Below are positions 8,321 through 17,025 of a stretch of 64,000 nt of DNA, in pieces (position 1 is the stretch's first letter; each line of letters opens with the position of its first letter). The stretch comes from Actinacidiphila paucisporea (GTDB lineage Bacteria > Actinomycetota > Actinomycetes > Streptomycetales > Streptomycetaceae), in assembly GCF_900142575.1 (NCBI RefSeq), contig NZ_FRBI01000002.1, positions 186,001-250,000 on the forward strand, written 5' to 3'. The notes beneath the pieces were generated by a model. That model was not told the origin of the DNA, made no database searches, and worked only from the letters and a program-made list of their open reading frames with translations. Position numbers and translations under genes: made by a program.

Positions 8321-9949
8321 TCACATCCGGAAGACGCCGTAGCCGGGCGCGGCGGGATCGGCGGTGGGCAGCGGTGCGTTGGCGCAGGCGGTGAGCGCCA
8401 GGCCCAGCACGGTGCGGGTCTCCATCGGGTCGATCACCCCGTCGTCCCAGAGCCTCGCGGTGGCGTAGTAGGCGTTGCCCTGGGTCTCGTACTGCTCGCG
8501 GACCGGTTGCTTGAAAGCCTCCTCGGCCTCCTCGCTCCACTTCTCGCCGGCCGCCGCGAGCTGGTCGCGCTTGACGGTGGCCAGCACCGAGGCGGCCTGC
8601 TCGCCGCCCATCACCGAGATCTTGGCGTTGGGCCACATCCACAGGAAGCGCGGGCTGTAGGCCCGGCCGCACATCGAGTAGTTGCCGGCGCCGTAGGACC
8701 CGCCGATCACCACGGTGAGCTTCGGCACCCGGGCGCAGGCCACCGCGGTGACCATCTTGGCGCCGTGCTTGGCGATGCCGCCGGCCTCGTACTGCCGGCC
8801 GACCATGAATCCCGAGACGTTCTGCAGGAAGAGCAGCGGGATGCCGCGCTGGTCGCACAGCTCGATGAAATGCGCGCCCTTAAGGGCCGATTCGGCGAAC
8901 AGGATGCCGTTGTTCGCCACGATCCCCACCGGGTGCCCCTGGATATGGGCGAAGCCGGTGACCAGCGTCGTGCCGTACTCCGCCTTGAACTCGGCGAAGC
9001 GGCTGCCGTCGACGAGCCGGGCGATCACCTCGCGCACGTCGTAGGGGGTGCGGGAGTCGACCGGTACCGCTCCGTACAGCCCCGCGGGGTCCACCGCGGG
9101 CTCTTCCGCGGGCCGCAGCGTCCAGGGCGGTGCGCCGCGGGCGGGCAGCGTCGCCACGATGTCCCGGACGATGCTCAGGGCGTGCGCGTCGTCCTCGGCG
9201 AGATGGTCGGTGACTCCGGAGATCCGCGAGTGCACCTCGCCGCCGCCCAGCTCCTCCGCTGTGACCACCTCTCCGGTGGCGGCCTTCACCAGCGGCGGAC
9301 CGCCGAGGAAGATCGTGCCCTGGCCGCGCACGATGACCGCTTCGTCGCTCATCGCCGGGACGTAGGCGCCGCCCGCGGTGCACGAGCCGAGCACGGCGGC
9401 GATCTGCGGGATGCCGCGGGCCGACATCGTGGCCTGGTTGTAGAAGATCCGCCCGAAGTGGTCGCGGTCGGGGAAGACCTCGTCCTGCCGGGGGAGGAAG
9501 GCGCCGCCGGAATCCACCAGGTAGACACACGGCAGCCGGTTGTCGAGAGCCACTTCCTGGGCGCGCAGATGCTTTTTCACCGTGACGGGGTAATAGGTGC
9601 CGCCCTTGACGGTCGCGTCGTTGGCGACCACGACGACCTCCCGCCCGGCGACCCGGCCGATGCCGGCGATGACTCCGGCGGCCGGTGCCTGCCCGTCGTA
9701 CATCCCGTCGGCGGCCAGCGGCGCCAGTTCCAGAAAGGGGGAGCCGGGGTCGAGCAGCCCGTCCACCCGGTCCCTGGGCAGCAGTTTCCCGCGCGCGGTG
9801 TGGCGGGCTCTGGCCTTCTCGCCGCCCCCGAGGCGTGCGGCGGCCAGCTTGTCGCGCAGGGCCGCGCTGAGCGCGGTGTGTGCCTGAGCGTTGACGCGAA
9901 ACGCCTCCGACGCCGGGTCCGCGGCGCTGGTCAGGGCGGGTGCTGCCAT
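8321..9949 (-). CDS. methylcrotonyl-CoA carboxylase-type carboxyltransferase (beta) subunit
   Basis: A 542-residue carboxyltransferase of the biotin-dependent acyl-CoA carboxylase family, moving the carboxyl group from biotin to the acyl-CoA. The N-terminal half binds acyl-CoA; the C-terminal half binds biotin (segment [20 protein letters not shown] with the oxyanion Gly-Gly and YGAGNY). The motif [20 protein letters not shown] matches the GGADLHxxxSGVxDH signature of MCC beta chains better than the propionyl-CoA carboxylase form. It is the first gene of the minus-strand operon, so it reads directly from the divergent promoter carrying the TetR operators. ATG at 9949. S. coelicolor counterparts are often named accD1. 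A methylglutaconyl-CoA hydratase, needed between this enzyme and HMG-CoA lyase, is not in the window. Confidence 0.9.
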   Translation of the reverse strand: MAAPALTSAADPASEAFRVNAQAHTALSAALRDKLAAARLGGGEKARARHTARGKLLPRDRVDGLLDPGSPFLELAPLAADGMYDGQAPAAGVIAGIGRVAGREVVVVANDATVKGGTYYPVTVKKHLRAQEVALDNRLPCVYLVDSGGAFLPRQDEVFPDRDHFGRIFYNQATMSARGIPQIAAVLGSCTAGGAYVPAMSDEAVIVRGQGTIFLGGPPLVKAATGEVVTAEELGGGEVHSRISGVTDHLAEDDAHALSIVRDIVATLPARGAPPWTLRPAEEPAVDPAGLYGAVPVDSRTPYDVREVIARLVDGSRFAEFKAEYGTTLVTGFAHIQGHPVGIVANNGILFAESALKGAHFIELCDQRGIPLLFLQNVSGFMVGRQYEAGGIAKHGAKMVTAVACARVPKLTVVIGGSYGAGNYSMCGRAYSPRFLWMWPNAKISVMGGEQAASVLATVKRDQLAAAGEKWSEEAEEAFKQPVREQYETQGNAYYATARLWDDGVIDPMETRTVLGLALTACANAPLPTADPAAPGYGVFRM

Positions 9950-9980
9950 GGTTCGGCCCCCCGGTGGTGCGAGTGAGGAT

Positions 9981-10024
9981 GTTAGCGAGCGTTAACTGAT
10001 GACACCACGTTAACGCTCGCTAAC
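9981..10024. promoter_or_regulatory. paired inverted TetR-type operators between acc operon and tetR
   Basis: GTTAGCGAGCGTTAAC (9981-9996) and its exact inverse GTTAACGCTCGCTAAC (10009-10024) are separated by 12 bases. Each 16-mer is itself a near-palindrome (12 of 16 positions self-complementary), so this looks like two full repressor sites facing each other, one per promoter. The adjacent TetR gene is the obvious binder. Centre-to-centre spacing is 28 bp. Confidence 0.8.
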
Positions 10025-10046
10025 AGAATTGTCTAGACTCGATCCC
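10010..10046 (+). promoter_or_regulatory. probable promoter of tetR, leaderless transcript
   Basis: TTAACG (10010-10015) and TAGACT (10034-10039) are spaced by 18 bases. The expected start of transcription falls at or next to the ATG at 10047, and no ribosome-binding site exists between -10 and ATG, so the mRNA is probably leaderless. The -35 lies inside the right-hand operator, giving a simple autorepression geometry. Confidence 0.55.
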
Positions 10047-10658
10047 ATGAACTCGACGAACACGGCGGTCAGCCGCCGCGACCAGATCCTCAGGGAGGCC
10101 GCGCGACTGTTCGCCGAGCGCGGCTTCCACGGTGTGGGGGTGGACGAGATAGGTGCCGCGGTCGGCATCAGCGGCCCCGGGCTCTACCGGCACTTCGCGG
10201 GCAAGGACGCCATGCTCGCCGAGCTGCTGGTCGGGATCAGCGGCCGGCTGCTGACCGCGGGCAAGCGGCGGGTGGCGGAGGCGGCGGATCCCGAGGGGGC
10301 GCTCGACGCGCTGATCCGCGGTCACATCGACTTCGCTATCGACGACCGCCCGCTGATCACCCTGCACGACCGCGAGCTGGACCGGTTGCGCGAGTCCGAC
10401 CGCAAGCTGGTCCGCCAGCTCCAGCGCCAGTACGTGGAGGAATGGGTGGCGGTGGTCGCCCGTGTCCACCCCGGCGCGACCGAGCGCGAGGTGCGGGCCG
10501 CCGTCCACGCGGTGTTCGGCCTGCTGAACTCGACCCCCCACCTGGGTGCCCAGTCCAGCCTCCCGGGCCGCAGGGAGATGTCGGAGCTGCTGCGCGGGCT
10601 GGCGCTGGGCGCCTTGGGCGCCCTGGACAGCACCGCGGACTGGCGGGTAACTTACTGA
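10047..10658 (+). CDS. TetR family repressor of the acyl-CoA catabolic genes
   Basis: A 203-residue TetR/AcrR regulator. The N-terminal HTH runs about residues 12-58 (RDQILREAARLFAERGF, then VDEIGAAVGISGPGLYRHFAGKDAML). The rest is an all-helical ligand domain of usual length. It is divergent from the carboxylase/HMG-CoA-lyase operon and immediately upstream of a second acyl-CoA dehydrogenase. It therefore probably represses both and responds to an acyl-CoA intermediate, as FadR/PsrA-type TetR proteins do; the ligand is inference. The ATG at 10047 is preferred over an in-frame TTG 18 bases upstream because that TTG would lie at the -10. The stop overlaps another operator-like palindrome. Confidence 0.88.
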   Translation: MNSTNTAVSRRDQILREAARLFAERGFHGVGVDEIGAAVGISGPGLYRHFAGKDAMLAELLVGISGRLLTAGKRRVAEAADPEGALDALIRGHIDFAIDDRPLITLHDRELDRLRESDRKLVRQLQRQYVEEWVAVVARVHPGATEREVRAAVHAVFGLLNSTPHLGAQSSLPGRREMSELLRGLALGALGALDSTADWRVTY

Positions 10659-10670
10659 GCGCTTGCTTAC
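10652..10670. promoter_or_regulatory. operator-like palindrome upstream of second acyl-CoA dehydrogenase
   Basis: TTACTGAGCGCTTGCTTAC overlaps the tetR stop and lies 48 bp before the GTG of the acyl-CoA dehydrogenase at 10718. The core AGCGCT is a perfect palindrome with flanking T/A symmetry, resembling FadR-type TetR sites. It differs from the two sites at 9981-10024, so it may bind the same repressor weakly or a different one. Confidence 0.5.
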
Positions 10671-10717
10671 CACCAGGGAGCAGCGGTCAGTCACCACTCG
10701 CCGACGGGAGGCGCGCT

Positions 10718-11875
10718 GTGCGTCGTACGGTGTTCAACGAGGACCACGAAGCATTCCGCGAGACGATACGGGCCTTCATCGAGGCCGAGGTCGTCCCCGT
10801 CTACGACGAGTGGCTGGCCGCGGGCCAGGCCCCGCGTGACTTCTACTACAAGCTCGGCGAGCTGGGCGTCTTCGGTATCGAGGTGCCCGAGGAATTCGGC
10901 GGCGCCGGCGAGGAGAGCTTCAAATTCCAGGCCGTCCTCAGCGAGGAGTGTGCCCGCGCCGGGGTCAGCTTCGGCGGCAGCAGCGTGCACACCGGCCTGT
11001 GCCTGCCCTATCTGACGGCCTACGCCACCGATGAGCAGAAGAAGCGCTGGCTGCCCGGCTTCGCCAGCGGCGAGACCATGTTCGCCATCGCGATGACCGA
11101 GCCGGGCACCGGTTCCGACCTGGCCGGTATGAAGACCACCGCCAAGCTCTCCGCCGACGGCAGCCACTACGTGCTCAACGGCGCCAAGACCTTCATCACC
11201 GGCGGTGTCCACGCCGACCGCGTCATCGTCTGCGCCCGCACCGCGCCGGCCACCGCGGAGGACCGCAGGGCGGGCATCTCGCTCTTCGTGGTCGACACGA
11301 AGTCCGAGGGCTACGCGATAGGCCGCAAGCTCGACAAGCTCGGCCTGAAGGTCTCCGACACCGCGGAGCTGTCCTTCTCCGACGTCAGGGTGCCGCTGGA
11401 GGACCTGCTCGGCGAGGAGGGCAAGGGCTTCTCCTACCTCGGCCAGAACCTCCCCCAGGAGCGGCTGGCCATCGCGGTCGGCGCCTACGCGCAGGCCGCC
11501 GCCGCGATCCGCTTCGCCCAGGCCTACGTCCAGGAGCGGACCGTCTTCGGCAAGACCGTCGCGTCCTTCCAGAACACCAAGTTCGAGCTGGCCGCCTGCA
11601 AGGCCGAGGTGGACGCCGCGGAGGCCGTCGTCGACCGCGCCCTGGACGCCCACGACCTGCGCGAGCTGACCGCCGCGGACGCCGCGTCCGCGAAGCTGTT
11701 CTGCACCGAGGTCGCCGCCCGGGTGATCGACCGCTGCCTGCAGCTGCACGGTGGGTACGGTTATATGAACGAGTACCCGATCGCGCGCCTGTACGCCGAC
11801 AACCGCGTCAACCGCATCTACGGCGGCACCAGCGAGGTCATGAAGTCGATCATCGCCAAGTCGATGGGCCTGTGA
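10718..11875 (+). CDS. acyl-CoA dehydrogenase, long-chain type
   Basis: A 385-residue FAD-dependent acyl-CoA dehydrogenase, distinct from AcdH. It carries MTEPGTGSDLAGMKTTA in the middle domain and QLHGGYGYMNEYPIARLYADNRVNRIYGGTSEVMKSIIAKSMGL at the C-terminus (residues about 340-385). The usual catalytic Glu is Gly here (IYGGTSE), but a Glu is present in NLPQERLAIAVGA near residue 249. That is the position used by LCAD and isovaleryl-CoA dehydrogenase. This suggests a long-chain or branched substrate and beta-oxidation of fatty acids. GTG at 10718 has GGGAGG 8 bases upstream; longer in-frame extensions overlap tetR and lack sense. Its stop overlaps the thioesterase start (GTGA), so the two are coupled. 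Confidence 0.9.
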   Translation: MRRTVFNEDHEAFRETIRAFIEAEVVPVYDEWLAAGQAPRDFYYKLGELGVFGIEVPEEFGGAGEESFKFQAVLSEECARAGVSFGGSSVHTGLCLPYLTAYATDEQKKRWLPGFASGETMFAIAMTEPGTGSDLAGMKTTAKLSADGSHYVLNGAKTFITGGVHADRVIVCARTAPATAEDRRAGISLFVVDTKSEGYAIGRKLDKLGLKVSDTAELSFSDVRVPLEDLLGEEGKGFSYLGQNLPQERLAIAVGAYAQAAAAIRFAQAYVQERTVFGKTVASFQNTKFELAACKAEVDAAEAVVDRALDAHDLRELTAADAASAKLFCTEVAARVIDRCLQLHGGYGYMNEYPIARLYADNRVNRIYGGTSEVMKSIIAKSMGL

Positions 11876-12756
11876 GCGAACTGAACGAGCCTCTTGAAGC
11901 CCTGCTCGACCTGCTCGACCTGGAGCGGATCGAGCAGGACATCTTCCGCGGGGTCAGCCGCACGGCGGTCGTGCCGCGGGTCTTCGGCGGCCAGGTGGCC
12001 GCCCAGGCCCTGGTGGCGGCGGGCCGCACCGTGCCCGAGGACCGCGGCGCGCACTCGCTGCACGCGTATTTCCTACGGCCCGGCGACCCCGGGGCGCCGA
12101 TCGTCTACCAGGTCGACCGGATCCGCGACGGCCGCTCCTTCACCACCCGGCGCGTCGTGGCGATCCAGCACGGCCAGCCGATCTTCCACCTCTCGGCCTC
12201 CTTCCAGGCCGCCGAGGAGGGCCTGGAGCACCAGGAGCCGATGCCGCAGGCGCCCGACCCGGAGACGCTGCCCGAGGCCGCGGAGCTGCTGCCGGCCCAC
12301 GCCGACAAATTCCCCGACCCCAGCGTGATCGACCGGCTGCTGGAGGCCCGCGCCGCCGTCGACCTCCGCTATGTCGAGGACCCGCCGTTCCTGACCGCGG
12401 GCACCGCGCGCGAACCGCGCTCGCAGGTCTGGTTCCGCACCCGCGGCAAGCTGGCCGACGACCCCCTGCTGCACGTGTGCCTTGCCACGTACGTCTCGGA
12501 CATGACACTGCTGGACTCGGTGCTGCTCGCCCACGGTCGCGGCGGCTGGGCGGTCGGCGACGTCGTCGGCGCCAGCCTGGACCACGCCATGTGGTTCCAC
12601 CGGCCCTTCCGCGCCGACGAGTGGCTGCTCTACGACCAGCAGAGCCCGTCGGCCTCCGGCGGGCGCGGTCTGGCCTCGGCCCGTATCTACACCCAGGACG
12701 GCAGGCTGGCAGTCTCGGTGATCCAGGAAGGCCTGGTCCGCACCCCGCGCACCTGA
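11872..12756 (+). CDS. tesB: acyl-CoA thioesterase II (TesB family)
   Basis: Hydrolyses medium- to long-chain acyl-CoA to free fatty acid and CoA. The 294 residues form the double hotdog fold typical of TesB (about 286 in E. coli). The first half has VFGGQVAAQALVAAGRTV and HSLHAYFLRPGDP; the second has the catalytic-region strands DMTLLDSVLLAHG, ASLDHAMWFHRPF and DEWLLYDQQSPSASGGRGLASARIY, including the conserved Asp, Ser/Thr and Gln of the family triad. The GTG at 11872 overlaps the dehydrogenase stop. With the upstream dehydrogenase it forms a small acyl-CoA turnover operon that may relieve CoA sequestration. Confidence 0.92.
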   Translation: MSELNEPLEALLDLLDLERIEQDIFRGVSRTAVVPRVFGGQVAAQALVAAGRTVPEDRGAHSLHAYFLRPGDPGAPIVYQVDRIRDGRSFTTRRVVAIQHGQPIFHLSASFQAAEEGLEHQEPMPQAPDPETLPEAAELLPAHADKFPDPSVIDRLLEARAAVDLRYVEDPPFLTAGTAREPRSQVWFRTRGKLADDPLLHVCLATYVSDMTLLDSVLLAHGRGGWAVGDVVGASLDHAMWFHRPFRADEWLLYDQQSPSASGGRGLASARIYTQDGRLAVSVIQEGLVRTPRT

Positions 12757-12811
12757 GGGCACGGGCGCGGCTCTGCCAAAGGGACGCCCGGTCGTACGGG
12801 GCGGGCCGGGG

Positions 12812-14026
12812 TCAGACCGCCTCGGCGGACGGGCCGACCGGCAGCCTGGCCCGTACCAGGAAACCCCCGGACGCGGCCGGCAGCGCGTCGAAGTCCCCAC
12901 CGAGCTGCACCGCGCGCTCGCGCAGCCCCTCCAGCCCGTGACCGCCGGACGGCAGCGCGGGCTGCGCCGCCTGCGCGCCGGGGTCGTTGCGCACCTCGAC
13001 CAGCAGGGCGCCGTCCGACCGCCGTACCAGCACCCGGGTCCTGGCGCCCGGCGCGTGCTTGCGCACATTGGTGAGCGCTTCCTGCACGATGCGATATGCC
13101 GCGTGCTGCACCTCGGCGGGCGGCGCGTCGCCGCCGTCCGTGCCGTCCGCCACCCCGTCGAGCTCGCCGTGGGTCCGCGGCCCCGCGGCGGCGACCAGCG
13201 CCGGGATGCCGGCGAGCCCGGGACCCGCTGCCAGCTCCTCCCCCGACGTCACCGACAGCCGCAGCAGGCCGACCATCCGCCGCAGCTCGTCCAGCGCGTC
13301 CCGGCTCAGCTCCCGTACGGCGCCGGCCGCGGCGCGGACCTGCGGGCCCTCGGCCGTCACCTCTAGCGCGCCGGACTGCACGGCGATAAGGCTGAGGTGG
13401 TGGGCCACCGTGTCGTGCATCTCGCGGGCCAGCCTGGTCCGCTCCATGACGACCGCCTGCTCCGCCGCCAGCGAGCGCTCCCGCTCCCTGCTGGCGGCCA
13501 GCTCGTCGAGTCGCCCGGCCAGCTCGCGCCGGGAGGAGGCCAGCAGGCCGAGCGCGGTGGGCGCGACGGCCAGCAGCGCGGACAGCATCAAGGCGAGGAT
13601 GGTGTCCGACAGCGTCCAGCCGACCGGGTCGCGGAAAGGCCACGGCACGAAGCCCACCACCGCGGTGACCAGCGCGCAGCCGCCGATCAGCGCCTCCCTC
13701 GCGGGCACCCGCCGGAAAGCCGGCCACGGTATCCGCCGCGGCACGGCCCGCGCCATCCGCGGCCCTTGCGTCGGAAAACGCCCGGGACGGCCCGCGGAGA
13801 CCTCGTAGAGCGTGCCCATCGGGGAGAACCAGATGTAGCCGAGCGCCAGGGCGGGCAGCGTCAGAGTGAAGGCCGTCAGCGGAAAGCGGCGCCGCAGCAG
13901 CAGCGCCGCCGTGCCCAGGCAGGCGAATCCCAGTGCCACGGAGCCGCCGAAGGAACGGGTGGCCCACACCTCGGTCGCGGACAGGGCGAGCAGCGCGGCA
14001 TCGGGGGCCGCGGCGCGGAGGTTCAC
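12812..14026 (-). CDS. sensor histidine kinase, NarL/DesK type
   Basis: A 404-residue membrane kinase. The N-terminal half (about 1-185) has about five hydrophobic segments with short loops, suggesting a membrane-embedded sensor rather than a large external domain. A short coiled segment (ELAGRLDELAASRERERSLAAEQ) leads to the HisKA_3 phosphoacceptor box RTRLAREMHDTVAHHLSLIAVQSGAL, with the His near residue 217. The ATP-binding domain follows, with VQEALTNVRKHAPG (N box) and GGHGLEGLRERAVQLGG (G box). It overlaps the response regulator start by 4 bases (ATGA), so both are produced together. The signal is unknown; such systems sit in many Streptomyces loci controlling efflux or envelope genes. 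Confidence 0.92.
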   Translation of the reverse strand: MNLRAAAPDAALLALSATEVWATRSFGGSVALGFACLGTAALLLRRRFPLTAFTLTLPALALGYIWFSPMGTLYEVSAGRPGRFPTQGPRMARAVPRRIPWPAFRRVPAREALIGGCALVTAVVGFVPWPFRDPVGWTLSDTILALMLSALLAVAPTALGLLASSRRELAGRLDELAASRERERSLAAEQAVVMERTRLAREMHDTVAHHLSLIAVQSGALEVTAEGPQVRAAAGAVRELSRDALDELRRMVGLLRLSVTSGEELAAGPGLAGIPALVAAAGPRTHGELDGVADGTDGGDAPPAEVQHAAYRIVQEALTNVRKHAPGARTRVLVRRSDGALLVEVRNDPGAQAAQPALPSGGHGLEGLRERAVQLGGDFDALPAASGGFLVRARLPVGPSAEAV

Positions 14027-14718
14027 GGGCGCTCCGGCAGCCGGGCGAGGCCCGCCCGGTGGGCTATGACGGCGGCGGCCACCCGGTTGGGGGCGCCGAG
14101 CTTGCGCAGCACCGCCCGGACGTGGTCCTTCACCGTGCCCACCGATATCCGCAACTGGTCCGCGATCCCGGCGTTCGGCTCGCCCGCGGCGAGCAGCCGC
14201 AGCACCTCGCGCTCGCGGTCGGTGAGAGTGCCGACGGCCGCCTCCCGCGCGCTGTCCGCGGTGCCAGGCTCGGCGTTCGGCTCGGCATATTGCGACGGCT
14301 CCCCGAGGAAGCCGTCGACGACGGCACGGGCGACCGTCGGGGTGAAGACGGTGCCGCCCGCGGCCAGGATGCGGACGGCGTCGATCAGCGTGCCGACCGC
14401 GGTGTCCTTGAGCAGGAATCCGCTCGCCCCGGCCGCCATGGCGGCCCGCAGATGGGCGCTGGTGTCGAAAGCCGTCAGCATGGCCACGGCGGGCGGGTCG
14501 TCCAGTGCCCGCAGCGCCCGCAGCACGCTCAGGCCGTCGTCGGGCCCCGGCATCACCGCGTCGAGCAGCACCAGGTCGGGGCGGGCCGCCGCAACCGCTG
14601 CCAGTGCCTGGTGGCCGTCACAGTCCGCGACGACACGGATGTCGCCGGAGGATTCGAGGATGCTCCGCAGGGCGGCCCTGACCAGCGCTTCGTCATCGAC
14701 GATCGCTACCTGAACCAC
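14023..14718 (-). CDS. LuxR/NarL family response regulator
   Basis: A 231-residue DNA-binding response regulator paired with the kinase that follows it. The receiver domain (about 1-120) has the acidic pair Asp8-Asp9, phosphoacceptor Asp53 ([10 protein letters not shown]) and the switch Lys in FLLKDTAVG. The C-terminal LuxR HTH (about 165-225) shows [45 protein letters not shown] Glu/Ser-rich linker ([18 protein letters not shown]) is longer than usual. GTG start at 14718 with upstream GAGG-like sequence. No target gene lies in the same transcription unit; the pair may control itself. Confidence 0.93.
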   Translation of the reverse strand: MVQVAIVDDEALVRAALRSILESSGDIRVVADCDGHQALAAVAAARPDLVLLDAVMPGPDDGLSVLRALRALDDPPAVAMLTAFDTSAHLRAAMAAGASGFLLKDTAVGTLIDAVRILAAGGTVFTPTVARAVVDGFLGEPSQYAEPNAEPGTADSAREAAVGTLTDREREVLRLLAAGEPNAGIADQLRISVGTVKDHVRAVLRKLGAPNRVAAAVIAHRAGLARLPERP

Positions 14719-14804
14719 GGCTCCGCCTGCCTTCCTCGACCTCCTTCACTGATCGTAACGAGGGATCGGGGACACGTCAGCTCCGCGCGGACCTCACCGC
14801 TGCG

Positions 14805-15608
14805 TCAGGCGGGCACCGGGAGCCCCGCGGCGGCCAGCAGGTAGGCCGTCATCGGCGCGTAGTGGTGTGGCGGCACGTTGTCGTCCAGCGGCACCGTCAC
14901 CAGCAGGCTGCCTTCGGCCTCGCCGACGAAGAGCGCCGGGTCGTTGCAGTCCGCGAAGCCGACCGTGTCGATGCCGCGGCCGCCGGCGCAGCCGGCCCAG
15001 CCGTGGTCGGCGACCACCAGGTCGGGCGGTGCCTGGCCGTCGCGCTCCAGCGCCGTGAGGATCTCCCGCATCGGGTCGGGCGAGTGGGTGTGCACCAGCC
15101 CGCCGGCCCTGTGCAGCATGGAGACCGCGGCAAGGTGCCGGATCTCGCCGCCGTCGGCGTAAAGGTGCTCGGCCGGGGTGATCACGGTGCAGCCCGCCGC
15201 CCGCAGCGCCGCGGCCAGCTCGTGGTGCACGGCGTAGAGGCCCGCAGGGTGACCGGTCGCGAGCAGCACCCGGGAGCGGTTCTCCACCGCCTTGTGCAGC
15301 ACCACGGCCATCCGGTCCAGCGCGTCGACCGTCAGCTCGGGGTCTATCGTGTCCTGCCCGCTGCGGTGCCCCGCGTCGGGCACCACCCCGCAGCGCTCCG
15401 CCATCAGGTCGAGCACGGCTTCCTGGTCCGTCCACCGGTTGCCGAGGTCGAGCCCGAACCAGTAGTAGCGGTTGCCCTCCGCCAGTTCCCGGTAGTGGTC
15501 GAGGTTGTTCTCCCGGCTGGTGGCGACATCCCCGGCGATCCGGGTGCGTATCAGGTGGGAGACGAGGGCGCGGCGGGTGGGCGCGGCAGCGGCGGGATCC
15601 TTGGACAT
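14805..15608 (-). CDS. putative phosphatase family protein (actinobacterial)
   Basis: A soluble 267-residue protein. It has three likely functional segments: [21 protein letters not shown] (a glycine loop with His residues), VHTHSPDPM, and [30 protein letters not shown] (Asp/His/Asp-rich, metal-binding looking). I recall that close Streptomyces proteins are annotated as phosphatase, a family largely untested biochemically; that assignment is memory, not demonstrated here. The ATG at 15608 is chosen because the open frame upstream is not streptomycete-like. It is divergent from the agmatinase gene, with about 240 bp between them that includes AT-rich promoter DNA around 15660-15720. Substrate unknown. 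Confidence 0.7.
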   Translation of the reverse strand: MSKDPAAAAPTRRALVSHLIRTRIAGDVATSRENNLDHYRELAEGNRYYWFGLDLGNRWTDQEAVLDLMAERCGVVPDAGHRSGQDTIDPELTVDALDRMAVVLHKAVENRSRVLLATGHPAGLYAVHHELAAALRAAGCTVITPAEHLYADGGEIRHLAAVSMLHRAGGLVHTHSPDPMREILTALERDGQAPPDLVVADHGWAGCAGGRGIDTVGFADCNDPALFVGEAEGSLLVTVPLDDNVPPHHYAPMTAYLLAAAGLPVPA

Positions 15609-15845
15609 GAGGACATTGTCCCGCCCCCGCGCCCTGGCGAGCGACCTCCCCCGGATCGACGCAGAGGCGTAATAGACCACGCCGATGCGCGGAAACGTAC
15701 ATTTCGGGGACTTCCGGTGACGGCATACGGTCGGCCGGACCCGCACCGGCCAGCACCGCACGCGGACAGCGCGACCAGCGCACGCGGTGGACACGGTCCC
15801 GCCCCGCGGAAACCACCGCAGAAGCCACGCAGAAAGGCAGCCACC

Positions 15846-16805
15846 ATGAGCAGCGCACAGCCGCGCGGCCCCGTCGACTCCTCCCGTGTCCCGCGTTACG
15901 CGGGTCCCGCGACCTTCGCCCGCCTGCCTCGTCTGGACGAGGTCGGCATCGCCGACGTCGCCGTGGTCGGCGTCCCCTTCGACAGCGGGGTGTCCTACCG
16001 TCCCGGTGCCCGCTTCGGCGGCAACGCGATCCGCGAGGCCTCCCGGCTGCTGCGGCCGTACAACCCCGCCCAGGACGCCTCGCCCTTCGCGCTCGCCCAG
16101 GTCGCCGACGCCGGCGACATCGCGGTGAACCCGTTCGACATCGGCGAGGCGGTGGAGTCCGTGCAGGCGGCGGCCGGCGACCTGCTCGACACCGGGGCCC
16201 GGCTGATGACGCTCGGCGGCGACCACACCATCGCGCTGCCGCTGCTGAGGGCCGTCGCCCGCAAGCACGGCCCGGTGGCGCTGCTGCACTTCGACGCCCA
16301 CCTGGACACCTGGGACACCTACTTCGGCGCCGCCTACACCCACGGCACGCCCTTCCGGCGGGCGGTCGAGGAGGGCATCCTCGACACTTCCGCGCTGTCC
16401 CACGTCGGCACCCGCGGCCCCCTTTACGGGCGCAAGGACCTGGACGACGACGAGCGGATGGGCTTCGGGATCGTGACCTCGGCCGACGTCATGCGCCGCG
16501 GGGTGGACGAGGTCGTCCAGCAGCTCAGGGAGCGGATCGGCGACCGGCCGCTCTACGTCTCGGTCGACATCGACGTCCTCGACCCCGCCCACGCGCCCGG
16601 CACCGGCACCCCCGAGGCGGGCGGCCTCACCTCGCGCGAGCTGCTGGAGATCCTGCGCGGCCTGGCCGGCTGCCGGCTTGTCTCGGCCGACGTGGTCGAG
16701 GTCGCCCCGGCTTACGACCACGCCGAGATCACCTCCGTCGCGGCCTCCCACACCGCCTACGAGCTGACCACGATCATGGCCCGGCAGATCGCCGCCTCCC
16801 GCTGA
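15846..16805 (+). CDS. speB: agmatinase (ureohydrolase)
   Basis: Mn-dependent hydrolase that converts agmatine to putrescine and urea. It is a 319-residue member of the arginase/agmatinase family. The metal ligands are all visible: GGDHT (near 116-120), FDAHLDTWD (near 139-147) and [19 protein letters not shown] (near 239-257). The substrate loop [14 protein letters not shown] matches agmatinases rather than arginases. ATG at 15846 with AAAGG about 8 bases upstream. It may also act on guanidinobutyrate, which this sequence cannot separate. Followed by a strong hairpin. Confidence 0.93.
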   Translation: MSSAQPRGPVDSSRVPRYAGPATFARLPRLDEVGIADVAVVGVPFDSGVSYRPGARFGGNAIREASRLLRPYNPAQDASPFALAQVADAGDIAVNPFDIGEAVESVQAAAGDLLDTGARLMTLGGDHTIALPLLRAVARKHGPVALLHFDAHLDTWDTYFGAAYTHGTPFRRAVEEGILDTSALSHVGTRGPLYGRKDLDDDERMGFGIVTSADVMRRGVDEVVQQLRERIGDRPLYVSVDIDVLDPAHAPGTGTPEAGGLTSRELLEILRGLAGCRLVSADVVEVAPAYDHAEITSVAASHTAYELTTIMARQIAASR

Positions 16806-16890
16806 GCCGGGCGTCCGCCGCGTCCGCCGCCCGCTGAGCCCGCAGACCCCGCCCCCCGCCCGCCGGTGCCGAATCACCCGAAAGGATTAG

Positions 16891-16922
16891 GACCAAGGTC
16901 GCACTCTTGTGCGACCTTGGTC
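16891..16922 (+). terminator. 14-bp perfect hairpin after speB, terminator or attenuator
   Basis: GACCAAGGTCGCAC (16891-16904), TCTT loop, GTGCGACCTTGGTC (16909-16922), followed by GTTGTTTTGTT. This is one of the few classic stem-plus-T-run terminators in the window. It can end speB transcription. It also lies 100 bp upstream of the ABC exporter start, and a possible -10 (TAGGAC, 16888-16893) abuts it, so an operator or attenuation role is also possible. Confidence 0.75.
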
Positions 16923-17025
16923 GTTGTTTTGTTGCAGGAGGATGAAACGCGCAGCTCGCCGCGTTGCAACCTCGGAGCGGCAGGCGAGCAGGGGACGCAC
17001 GGCAGACGATGGGGTGGAGGACTGC

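Noticed and set aside
10031..10038. DasR-like site (GTCTAGAC) upstream of tetR
   Set aside because: Only the central eight bases match; the TAGACT in it is better explained as the tetR -10.
16942..17025. ATG at 16942 as the exporter start
   Set aside because: AGGAGG touches the ATG with no spacer; the GTG at 17026 has a proper GGAGG and gives the expected N-terminus.
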